A stretch of 64,000 nucleotides of DNA, taken from assembly GCF_004123845.1 (NCBI RefSeq), contig NZ_NBDP01000036.1:62001-126000 (forward strand), given 5' to 3'. Shown in pieces: positions 8,273-15,414 of the stretch. The number at the start of each line of letters is the position of its first letter. Position 1 is the first letter of the stretch. This stretch comes from Allobosea sp. Tri-44. Lineage in GTDB: Bacteria; Pseudomonadota; Alphaproteobacteria; Rhizobiales; Beijerinckiaceae. The notes beneath the pieces are model-generated. The model saw only the letters and a program-made list of their open reading frames with translations, did no database searches and was not told the origin of the DNA. The translations under genes were made by a program, and so were the position numbers.

Positions 8273-8641
8273 TCAGATCCTGGACACAGAAACTGACACC
8301 GCGCCGCCTTGAACCCGCAGGACAACGGCCTGATACGAGTTCCCCAGATTAATGCATTGGATGATCTCGCGTTCAGCAGGACAATCGATCACGCCGGCGC
8401 CAATTTGACTGCTGTGAATTGCGCGGAGGACCTCGACGCCCCCGACCGGAGTGACCTCAACAGATAATCGATCGCCTTGCTGGAGCGACCGCACTACGAC
8501 CGGATTCGGTGAGCGAAGACTGCCATTGGAGGTGATGTTGCAGAGGTCGGCGCCTGCCTCCTGGCCGGCTGATCCTTTTTCCCCGCCGCTACCCCGGCTA
8601 GGCAAGTCGTCCGACAGGTAATCCTTTCTTCCCCCGGTCAC
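8273..8641 (-). CDS. Uncharacterised small beta-rich protein of the OGG/QueC operon
   Basis: Predicted 122 aa from GTG at 8641 (AGGGGGGAA close upstream); a TTG at 8656 is the alternative. It overlaps the 3' end of the OGG-like gene by 44 bases, which ties the two translationally. The first 45 residues are polar and probably disordered. The rest alternates hydrophobic strands (NPVVVRSLQQGDRLSVEV, YQAVVLRVQGGAVSVSVSRI), suggesting a compact beta-barrel. No family recognised. A role as adaptor or substrate-binding partner of the neighbouring enzymes is only an inference. Confidence 0.6.
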   Translation of the reverse strand: MTGGRKDYLSDDLPSRGSGGEKGSAGQEAGADLCNITSNGSLRSPNPVVVRSLQQGDRLSVEVTPVGGVEVLRAIHSSQIGAGVIDCPAEREIIQCINLGNSYQAVVLRVQGGAVSVSVSRI

Positions 8642-9491
8642 TACTTCCCCCCTCAAGAATCACGAATTCATCGATGATACTTGATGGATCGTAGGTTGGC
8701 ACTGGCAGTCCTTCTGAGGCAGCCAGACCCCTATTCATGCGGTCAGCAGCAGCGAGGCTTGACGGGGACAGGTCTCTCGCCATCTCCCAAATTGTGGCGT
8801 CCAGGATCGAGGCTGGCACGCCGGCGGCGTCGGCAAAATCGAGGAAGCGCCGCTCCAAGCGACCGTAGTCCTTGGCGAGATCGAACCGCGGTGGGAAAAT
8901 CCGGGCAATCTTGCACGCGCGAAGCACATGGACGTCGAGGATGGCAACCTTGTCACTGCCGAGCAGGTTGCGAACGATGAACGATGCGGTTTTGGGGCCG
9001 ACCCCCCTGATCGCCAGCAGCCTGTCGCGCAACTCCAAGTCGCCTGCGACTTCTTGGACATCGCTCAGTCTTTCCAGCGCACCATGAATGTACTGTGCGC
9101 GCTTCTGTGGGAAACGATATTTGGCGCGTTTGCCGCTTCCCAATTGCAGTGGTTCTCGAAGCAGACGCTCGATCTCCTCGACACTGAAGGGCTGCTGAAA
9201 AAGGCCGGCGCGTTGAAGGTGCGATAATGCCGCCTCGGCCACTTCGGCCCTGATGCCGAAACCACTGAGAATGCAGAACACGACCTCCTCGGCCAGATTC
9301 CAACGCACGCCGCCAAAGACCTGGCTGTAGGTGCCGATGCGCCACCTCATATGGGTGTGCTTCGCGATCCATGATGGCGTGAGCAGAAAAGACGCATCGC
9401 CCCATCGGTAGCCAGCGGACCACTCCGCATCGGGATCCGGCAATGGGACGCGGTGTATTCCCTCACTCAGTACGATGTCGATGTTCTGCAT
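8598..9491 (-). CDS. OGG-type HhH-GPD DNA glycosylase homologue
   Basis: Predicted 297 aa from ATG 9491, preceded by AAGGG; an upstream ATG at 9542 would read through the divergent promoter. Residues about 150-205 hold the helix-hairpin-helix and GPD region: RDRLLAIRGVGPKTASFIVR then AILDVHVLRAC. Lys in GPK corresponds to the OGG1 catalytic Lys and Asp in LDVHV to its catalytic Asp, so base excision with lyase activity is plausible. The first 110 residues (SAGYRWGDASFLLTPSWIAK) look like those of OGG-fold proteins in type IV CBASS operons, not Nth or MutY; no FeS-cluster cysteines are present. It is the first gene of the operon and divergent from an HTH gene. Confidence 0.8.
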   Translation of the reverse strand: MQNIDIVLSEGIHRVPLPDPDAEWSAGYRWGDASFLLTPSWIAKHTHMRWRIGTYSQVFGGVRWNLAEEVVFCILSGFGIRAEVAEAALSHLQRAGLFQQPFSVEEIERLLREPLQLGSGKRAKYRFPQKRAQYIHGALERLSDVQEVAGDLELRDRLLAIRGVGPKTASFIVRNLLGSDKVAILDVHVLRACKIARIFPPRFDLAKDYGRLERRFLDFADAAGVPASILDATIWEMARDLSPSSLAAADRMNRGLAASEGLPVPTYDPSSIIDEFVILEGGSSDRGKKGLPVGRLA

Positions 9492-9506
9492 TACGTCGCC
9501 CTTGTA

Positions 9507-9521
9507 GTTACATAAGTTACA
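9507..9521. promoter_or_regulatory. GTTACA direct repeat in the divergent OGG/HTH promoter
   Basis: GTTACA occurs at 9507-9512 and 9516-9521, nine bases apart, in the 45-base gap between the OGG start (9491) and the HTH start (9537). The same pair with a ten-base period recurs at 9809-9824 inside the end of the HTH gene. This is a candidate operator for the HTH protein. Confidence 0.4.
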
Positions 9522-9536
9522 GTCTAGGGTGACGCG

Positions 9537-9851
9537 ATGCAACCCGAGAAAAGCACATTGCGCGTGCTCATGGATGCGGCCCTGCGCAACGGCAGTACGA
9601 AGTCGGACTTGGCTCGACTGGCTGGTTGTTCCCGCATGCAGCTCTGGCGCCTCTACACCAATGAGAGTGTCGAAAACACGCCCTCCGGGCTACGCCTCCG
9701 AGCGGCGCTGGAGGGTGACGAGTTCCAGCGCATCATGGTGCAAGTGATCGCGACAGCCAGGCGCCTCGCGGCTAGCGATCCGAAGCGTGCCTATGCTCTG
9801 CAGGGTATGTTACAGAAAGTTACAGACCTGATGCCAAAGGCGGAGCAGTGA
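9537..9851 (+). CDS. Small helix-turn-helix protein, putative regulator of the OGG/QueC operon
   Basis: Predicted 104 aa; ATG preceded by AGGG eight bases upstream. Residues about 20-45 (TKSDLARLAGCSRMQLWRLY) form a helix-turn-helix, probably DNA binding. The rest is helical, with a small coiled end (LQGMLQKVTDLM). It is transcribed divergently from the OGG gene across a 45-base gap holding GTTACA repeats, so it probably controls that operon and itself (inference). The next plus-strand gene overlaps its stop by four bases. Confidence 0.65.
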   Translation: MQPEKSTLRVLMDAALRNGSTKSDLARLAGCSRMQLWRLYTNESVENTPSGLRLRAALEGDEFQRIMVQVIATARRLAASDPKRAYALQGMLQKVTDLMPKAEQ

Positions 9852-10144
9852 AGCGAGTGAGCCGGGTCCGACAGTTCGGCCTGAGCACTGGGCCGAGTGC
9901 ACGTCGCAACCGCTTCCTGCGGTCGCCTCGTTGGAAGACGTTTGGTAGCGGATCGGTCAGGCTAAGCCAAAAGGGCGCGAACTTGGTCGTCGAACCGACC
10001 GACGAGGCATTCCGCCTTTGCGTAAATGGCACGCAGGGCAAGCAGCGTCTTCACTCAATGGACGAGGCAAAAGCAAAGGCCTTCGATCTGTTCGAGGATG
10101 GCAGGATGGAGGCTTTCCTGAGAAGACGTTCGGCGACAGGTTGA
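9848..10144 (+). CDS. Hypothetical basic protein (98 aa)
   Basis: The GTG start at 9848 overlaps the HTH stop as GTGA, indicating translational coupling. The first 40 residues are strongly basic (MKRVSRVRQFGLSTGPSARR), followed by a possible beta segment (GANLVVEPTDEAFRLCVNG) and a helical tail (MDEAKAKAFDLFEDGRMEAF). It might bind nucleic acid. No family recognised, and coding potential is only moderate. Confidence 0.45.
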   Translation: MKRVSRVRQFGLSTGPSARRNRFLRSPRWKTFGSGSVRLSQKGANLVVEPTDEAFRLCVNGTQGKQRLHSMDEAKAKAFDLFEDGRMEAFLRRRSATG

Positions 10145-10199
10145 AGCGACCGCCGGAATTCGTGCAGCAGTCGGTGGGCGATGGCACGCGCACTGAGCG

Positions 10200-10427
10200 A
10201 TGATCGGCGTGGGCCCATTGGCCATTTCATTTCCGGCATAGTTGTCGACTTGCCCTTCGATGCGGTCGAGGAATTGACCGAGCGTCGCGCCCTCGCCGGT
10301 CGCGGTCGTTGCATTGTGAGGAAGGCTGTCCAGCACAGGGAAGGTGACCCGGTCGTACAGCCGCCAAGATTGGCCGGGAAGATATGCGGCAGTTGATCCT
10401 GGTTCGAGCCGATCGAAACTTTCCTTG
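10200..10427 (-). other. Possible gene remnant downstream of the CoiA-like gene
   Basis: Just after the CoiA-like stop codon one minus-strand frame has protein-like composition (SFDRLEPGSTAAYLPG, LYDRVTFPVLDSLPHN, LGQFLDRIEGQVDNYAGNEM). It has no start of its own and drifts into unlikely sequence near 10200. It may be a decayed or truncated gene. Not recognised. Confidence 0.25.
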
Positions 10428-11267
10428 TTAGTCGTGCCTGAACGGATGGAACCGCGTCGCGATCGCGCGACCATCGGTTTCGACCATGACGTCATGCAGG
10501 AACTTGCGCTTCGAGACGAGACGGATGCAGCGCAGGCCGGACTCGTCATAGGTGTCGAGCCGCACGAGGCGATCGTCACCGAAGTCGATGTAGACCGGGC
10601 AGGCAGCATCCAGCCAAGTGCGACGCGGCCGCACCCAGTCATATTGGTGGTGGCCGCGGTAGGCCTGTGCCACATCGGCCTCGATCTCATGGATGCCGTG
10701 GTAGAAACCGCCCCGCATCGACGCCTTGGTGATGGTCTCATCCGGAAATTCCGCCTGACCCTCCGACAGACGAAAGAACAGGCCACGCGCCGCGCCCTGC
10801 ATGGGCCGGCTCGCCTTACACCACACTAGGTCCTGCGCGATCTCGGAGTCCGGGTCCGGGAGCAGATGGTAGATGTCGAAGTTGTCCCGGAAGCCGCGTC
10901 CGTCGATCACCCAGACCAGATTGCCATAGAAGTCTTCGCGTGACTGCCGCTCTGCGTCAGTCATTGCCGAATGCTGGACCTCGATGACGATTCCGGTCGG
11001 CGTCTTGATATCCGCGCGGTGGATCTCGCCGTCAGGCGCAACGTGCGCAATCTCCCGGCAGGACTGGGGAAAGAGATTTTTCCACGCCCGATGCCACTCG
11101 GTTTCATTCTCCCACCACGGGTCACAGTTACGCCGGCCGGCATGAGCCCAGTGGTGCAGGATGCGCGGCCCACACTTGGCGATCATCGCAGCGCCGCAGG
11201 TAGGACAAAGGCCGCGACCGCCCGCAAAGGCCTCGCGCCGGTTACCGTCTACGAGAGAGTATTGCAT
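10428..11267 (-). CDS. CoiA-like nuclease-domain protein
   Basis: Predicted 279 aa; AGGGG precedes the ATG at 11267. The N-terminus has a zinc-ribbon-like segment (GLCPTCGAAMIAKCG then HHWAH, with RNCD). The central part reads ENETEWHRAWKNLFP, IHRADIKTPTGIVIEVQHS and FYGNLVWVIDG, the CoiA-type restriction-endonuclease fold with E, D and E-x-Q residues. CoiA proteins are linked to DNA uptake, and stand-alone relatives are frequent in defence islands. No competence genes are nearby, so a nuclease role in the defence-like region is the better guess. It appears monocistronic. Confidence 0.75.
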   Translation of the reverse strand: MQYSLVDGNRREAFAGGRGLCPTCGAAMIAKCGPRILHHWAHAGRRNCDPWWENETEWHRAWKNLFPQSCREIAHVAPDGEIHRADIKTPTGIVIEVQHSAMTDAERQSREDFYGNLVWVIDGRGFRDNFDIYHLLPDPDSEIAQDLVWCKASRPMQGAARGLFFRLSEGQAEFPDETITKASMRGGFYHGIHEIEADVAQAYRGHHQYDWVRPRRTWLDAACPVYIDFGDDRLVRLDTYDESGLRCIRLVSKRKFLHDVMVETDGRAIATRFHPFRHD

Positions 11268-11545
11268 GACGCGCCCCTAGGCTCACGGCTCCGGCTCCCG
11301 GGAGCGACTGAATGGCGACAACTTGGGTGCAAAGCGCGTCACCGCGATACTTGGGCTGGACCGAGCCGGGATGAGGCGCATGGTGGGTCACATCGACGGG
11401 GCGTTTGGTCGCGGAAACTTGGACTTTTTGGAGGCTAAGCCGCCACTTGCCGCTTCGACCTTGCGAGCAGTCGCATCCCAAACCACACCCAAGGCCTGAA
11501 ACCCTCTTTTTGAGATTGGCGGCCGGCGTTGGCGCAACGGGTGCC

Positions 11546-13165
11546 TCAGATCCTCCAAGCGGCCGTGCGTTCCGGCTGGACGGCGTCGGCGAGCTGATAG
11601 CCGCTTTCGCGGCCGAGAACGTTGATGCCCTTGCCGTCGGGCGAGACCGGCCGCCAGGCGCCCGAGATGTCGGAGGCGGGCGTGCCTGTATGAGCGAAGC
11701 GGGCCCAGCTCGCCAGCATCAGCTCAGACAGCCTGGCCTCGGCTTGGCCTGCCCCCACCTTGGCGCTGAAGAACGGGTGGCGATAGGTGCCGAAAACGAA
11801 CGGGATCTCGGCCGTGTGCGGCACGCCGCGCGCCGGCGGCGCGAGGGGATGATCGAATTCGTAGAGATAGGCGGCGTGCCCGGCCCGCGCATGGCGCCTG
11901 GCGGCCTCGAGCGCGCGCAGGCGAAAGACGATGTCGCCATAGGCGGCTATCCAAGAGCTTTTCAGAGCATCGCCCTCAGCCGGCGTCGCGGTGGAACGAT
12001 AGGCCTCGACAATCTCAGCCACCGGCAGATGCGCGGCCTCCGGGCGATAGATCGCGATCAGGTCGCGGATCATCGCCTGTAACTCGGCCTCCGTTTGCGG
12101 CGACTTCGGTCCGCCCACAGCCTTGCCGTCGGGGTTGACCAGGTCATACCAGAACACGCCCTCGTCGCGCGTCGTGCCGATTAGTACGGGGACGGCCGGC
12201 AATTGCCCGTCACGCGGCCAGGCCGTCAGCACCTTGCCGTCGAGCACGGGCAGGATCGGCGGGCGGCCGAGCGAGCGCACCATGGCAGGATCGCGCGCCA
12301 GCTGCAGCTCGGCGTCGTGAAGCTGCTGGGCGGGAAGCTCTCGCAGGCCGGCGATGCTGGTGCCGAGCCGCTTCGCCAGCGCCTCCGCATATGCAGCGGC
12401 GGTGTCGAGTTCAGGAAAGCCCGGCGCGCCATGCAGCGAGCCGCTCTGAATGATGATCTTGTCGAACAGCCCGGCATTGGCAGGGTTCTGCGCGATCGTC
12501 GCGACGCTCTGCCCGCCGGCCGACTGGCCGAAGATCGTCACCCGCGCCGGATCGCCGCCGAAGGCGGCGATGTTGTCCTTCACCCAGCGCAGCGCTGCGA
12601 TCTGGTCCTGATGCCCCCAATTCGCGAAGGTGCCCGAGCGCTCGTCCTTGAGGTCGGGATGCGCCAGCCATCCCAGAGCGCCGAGCCGGTAATTTACCGT
12701 CACCACGACGACGTCGCCGCGCGCAGCCAGTGCTGCGCCGTTCGTGCCGGCGACTAAGCCATGGCCGGTGCGCCAGGCGCCGCCATGAAGCCAGACCATC
12801 ACCGGCCGCTTGCCTTGAGCAGAGGGCGTCCAGACGTTGAGAAAAAGGCAATCTTCCGATTGCGGGTCGGCGCCGTCATAGAGCCAGGCGGCCGCGCCCG
12901 CCAAGGTCTGGATCGAGGCTGCGCCCGGCTTGCTCGCATCGCGTATACCGGCCCAGGGCGCGGCCGGCTGCGGCGAGCGATAGCGCAGCGGCCCGAAAGG
13001 GGGGGCGGCGTAGGGGATGCCGAAGAAGGCGATAGCGCCTTCTTGCACAAAGCCCTGCAGTTTGCCGCTCGCGGTCTCGACCACCGGCATGTTCTGCGCC
13101 AGCGCCGCAGCGGCGAGCGTGCTCGACAGGCCGACGAGAACAGTCCTTCGATCGGTCAGAAACAT
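11546..13165 (-). CDS. Type-B carboxylesterase (para-nitrobenzyl esterase family), exported
   Basis: Predicted 539 aa. The ATG at 13165 follows GGGAGGG and is preferred over the TTG two codons upstream. A twin-arginine-like signal (DRRTVLVGLSSTLAAAALAQ) starts the protein, so it is probably exported. Family features: VMVWLHGGAWRTG (oxyanion hole), nucleophile Ser in FGQSAGG, Glu in TRDEGVFW, His in GVPHTAEIPF, and EDCLFLNVW. It should hydrolyse esters or carbamates; the substrate is unknown. An inverted repeat just upstream (13185-13203) suggests repressor control. Monocistronic. Confidence 0.9.
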   Translation of the reverse strand: MFLTDRRTVLVGLSSTLAAAALAQNMPVVETASGKLQGFVQEGAIAFFGIPYAAPPFGPLRYRSPQPAAPWAGIRDASKPGAASIQTLAGAAAWLYDGADPQSEDCLFLNVWTPSAQGKRPVMVWLHGGAWRTGHGLVAGTNGAALAARGDVVVVTVNYRLGALGWLAHPDLKDERSGTFANWGHQDQIAALRWVKDNIAAFGGDPARVTIFGQSAGGQSVATIAQNPANAGLFDKIIIQSGSLHGAPGFPELDTAAAYAEALAKRLGTSIAGLRELPAQQLHDAELQLARDPAMVRSLGRPPILPVLDGKVLTAWPRDGQLPAVPVLIGTTRDEGVFWYDLVNPDGKAVGGPKSPQTEAELQAMIRDLIAIYRPEAAHLPVAEIVEAYRSTATPAEGDALKSSWIAAYGDIVFRLRALEAARRHARAGHAAYLYEFDHPLAPPARGVPHTAEIPFVFGTYRHPFFSAKVGAGQAEARLSELMLASWARFAHTGTPASDISGAWRPVSPDGKGINVLGRESGYQLADAVQPERTAAWRI

Positions 13166-13184
13166 TGCCAAACCCTCCCTGCAG

Positions 13185-13203
13185 GCTGAAATATATTTTC
13201 AGC
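13185..13203. promoter_or_regulatory. Inverted repeat upstream of the carboxylesterase gene
   Basis: GCTGAAA (13185-13191) and TTTCAGC (13197-13203) form a perfect seven-base inverted repeat around TATAT, 20 bases before the esterase start. An overlapping second half-site (AAAATATTTC) follows at 13206-13216. This is likely an operator; no regulator gene adjoins. Confidence 0.5.
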
Positions 13204-13396
13204 TTAAAATATTTCGGCGTGCAAGCGGAGTCGTCAGTCGGGGATTGACGCGTCGCCCAAGCCCGACGGGGGGCGGTCATTCGCCTCGGTCATTCAAAAT
13301 GCCGCTGATCCGCTGGGCACATCGCATCGCGCCTGATCGAACAGCTTATTGCCAATTGGCGCAAACAGGCCTATTTTACGCCTAAGGAGTATCGTC

Positions 13397-13807
13397 ATGC
13401 TCGTCGAAATACCGCGCACAGCCGCTCAGCCGTCGATTCCTCAGATCACCGCTGATGAAGCCTCGGCTGCTGCGAGAGCGGTGATTAAGCTCTTCGAGAA
13501 GTGGAAGCTGACTGACGCGGTCGCCCGCGAAATCCTCGGTGGCTTGCCGGCCCGGACCTATGCTCGCTGGAAGACCGGCGATCATGGTCGCATTGACCGG
13601 GACCTGGCCACTCGCTTGTCGTTGATCCTGGGGGTTCACAAAGGCCTGCGCATTCTCTTCACTGAGCCCGAGCGCGGCTATGCTTGGGTCAGCAAGCCGA
13701 ATGACAATTTTGGTGGAAAGACCCCGGTCGAGATCATGTCCCAAGGGGACATCTTCTCGCTAGCTCGCATCCGAGCATATCTCGATGCGGAGCGCGGTGG
13801 TTGGTGA
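13397..13807 (+). CDS. MbcA/ParS/Xre-type antitoxin
   Basis: Predicted 136 aa; ATG at 13397 preceded by AAGGAG, chosen over an upstream start with no ribosome site. Residues about 30-90 hold the Xre-like helix-turn-helix (LTDAVAREILGGLPARTYARW). The C-terminus is the DUF2384 toxin-binding domain (FGGKTPVEIMSQGDIFSLAR, IRAYLDAERGGW). Family knowledge: these antitoxins block RES toxins and repress their own operon. The stop overlaps the RES toxin start by four bases. Confidence 0.9.
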   Translation: MLVEIPRTAAQPSIPQITADEASAAARAVIKLFEKWKLTDAVAREILGGLPARTYARWKTGDHGRIDRDLATRLSLILGVHKGLRILFTEPERGYAWVSKPNDNFGGKTPVEIMSQGDIFSLARIRAYLDAERGGW

Positions 13808-14496
13808 TCGACGCTGCCCCGCTCGCCCACGTCCGCTGGCAGAAGGCCTACCGCATCATCAGATCGATCTACCCGCCGGTCGATCTGTTCGAGGACATCG
13901 CAGATCCGAGCGACTGGGAGGCGCTCGCCTCGATCGAATCAAAAACCAACCCGCGCGTTTGGGAGGAACTCGGGAGGCTGGATCTCGTACCTGCCTCCAG
14001 GCGCGTATCCGGCCCTGGCGCCAGCTATCTCATGGCCCCCTTCGTCCACATCAGCACCGATCGGCCGGGCAGGTTCACAGACGGGTCATGGGGTGTCTAT
14101 TCCGCCGGTCAGACTGAAGAGGTCGCGATCCGTGAGGTTGCGCACCATCACGGGCGAACGATGGCCGCAAGCAAAGAGGAACGCGGATGGACCTCACAGT
14201 TCCGGATGCTGATCAACGCGATTGATCAGAAACTCCACGACGTCCGACAGATCATCGAGCTGCACGCGGCGGACAGCTATTCGGCCTCTCAGGCGCTCGC
14301 GAAGGAGATGCGTGCCTCCGGCTCAAACGGGCTTCTGTACCGAAGTGTGCGCAGTCCCGGCGGGGAATGCGTCGCGATCTTCTGGCCAGATCTGGTCCCT
14401 ATCCCCGTCCAGGCAGACCACTATGATTTTCATTGGGAAGGCGCGCGTGTCGACAGAGTGCGAAATTGCCGTACCGGGGCCATTCTGGCGCTGTAG
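13804..14496 (+). CDS. RES-domain toxin
   Basis: Predicted 230 aa from GTG 13804, overlapping the antitoxin stop as GTGA. RES features: Arg in RPGRFTDGSWGVYSAG, the Glu in TEEVAIREVAHH, and a Ser in GLLYRSVRSPGGECVAIFWP. RES toxins (as in MbcT or ParT) modify or break down NAD or ADP-ribosylate targets, stopping growth. The protein is slightly longer than many RES toxins because of an N-terminal extension. With the preceding gene it forms a complete type II toxin-antitoxin module. Confidence 0.9.
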   Translation: MIDAAPLAHVRWQKAYRIIRSIYPPVDLFEDIADPSDWEALASIESKTNPRVWEELGRLDLVPASRRVSGPGASYLMAPFVHISTDRPGRFTDGSWGVYSAGQTEEVAIREVAHHHGRTMAASKEERGWTSQFRMLINAIDQKLHDVRQIIELHAADSYSASQALAKEMRASGSNGLLYRSVRSPGGECVAIFWPDLVPIPVQADHYDFHWEGARVDRVRNCRTGAILAL

Positions 14497-14543
14497 GGGC
14501 CGCGCAACGCTGATGCGGACGGCAGAGGTTTGGCAATAGTTCT

Positions 14544-15395
14544 TCAGCCCTCTGGCGCTCCCGAACGCCGTGCCAGCAGCGCATACAGCAACTGCCGGTC
14601 AGACATGCTCGTCCGCGAGGCCTCGTGCTGTCTCCCGGCCAGATATCCGACGGCCAAGATCAGGAAGAGCAGAACGGCGGAGGATAGGTCGATGGCTGAA
14701 CTGCCTGCCGGAGTGGGAAGCGAGAGCCTTGGCGGCGACCCGATCAGCAATGCCGATGCGATGACGAGGCCCGCAGCAATCAAGACCGCGATATTGAGCC
14801 ATGATACCCAAGGCATCGAGGCGGATTGAGTAGCCAGCGGGAAATCAGTCAAGGGCTGCAGCCGATGGTTCGGCATCGAGTTGATGCCGGCAGCTCGCGA
14901 CACAGCCTCGGTCACTTCCGGCGTTGCACTCGATCTTGAGTCTGTAGTCCCGTCCTTGCTGGCGATTTCCTCGGCGAAGCGCTTGAAGAAGGCATCGGAC
15001 ATCTTCCGCGCTGTCGCATCAATGAGGCGGCCGCCGAGTTGGGATAGCTTTCCACCGATCTGAGCCGACACCGAGTACCGCAGGATCGTCGCTTCTCCAT
15101 CGGCCGTAAGGCGAACCTCGGCCGATCCCTTGGCGAAGCCCGCAACTCCTCCCTGCCCCTCGCCGGTGATGCGGTACCCGTTCGGCGGATCGAGATCGGA
15201 CAACGTCACCGCACCCTGAAAGCGTGCCGACACCGGGCCGACTTTGATGACCGCCACAGCGGTCATCTCCGTATCGGAGTGCTTGTCGAGTTCCTGGCAC
15301 CCAGGAATGCACTTCCTCAGGATCTCGGGATTGTTCAGAGCAGCCCAAACCACATCGCGCAACGCCTCGATGCGCTGCTCGCCGGACATATCCAT
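14544..15395 (-). CDS. CoxG-like SRPBCC protein with C-terminal membrane helix
   Basis: Predicted 283 aa. Residues 1-150 are the CoxG/SRPBCC fold (EALRDVVWAALNNPEILRKC, IPGCQELDK, YRITGEGQGGVAGFAKGSAEV, GGRLIDATARKMSDAFF). A linker and one or two hydrophobic helices follow (WLNIAVLIAAGLVIASALLIG; LLFLILAVGYLAGRQ), anchoring it in the membrane. CoxG proteins help recruit or mature molybdenum hydroxylases of the CoxMSL type at the membrane. A CoxMSL set lies on the other strand at 18.3-22.8 kb. It follows the aldehyde dehydrogenase gene by 19 bases in one operon. Confidence 0.85.
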   Translation of the reverse strand: MDMSGEQRIEALRDVVWAALNNPEILRKCIPGCQELDKHSDTEMTAVAVIKVGPVSARFQGAVTLSDLDPPNGYRITGEGQGGVAGFAKGSAEVRLTADGEATILRYSVSAQIGGKLSQLGGRLIDATARKMSDAFFKRFAEEIASKDGTTDSRSSATPEVTEAVSRAAGINSMPNHRLQPLTDFPLATQSASMPWVSWLNIAVLIAAGLVIASALLIGSPPRLSLPTPAGSSAIDLSSAVLLFLILAVGYLAGRQHEASRTSMSDRQLLYALLARRSGAPEG

Positions 15396-15414
15396 GGCGT
15401 TTCCTCCTAGCGCT

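Noticed and set aside
6477-9491. Direct call of a type IV CBASS operon
   Set aside because: No CD-NTase or known CBASS effector is present in the window; only two gene families are shared.
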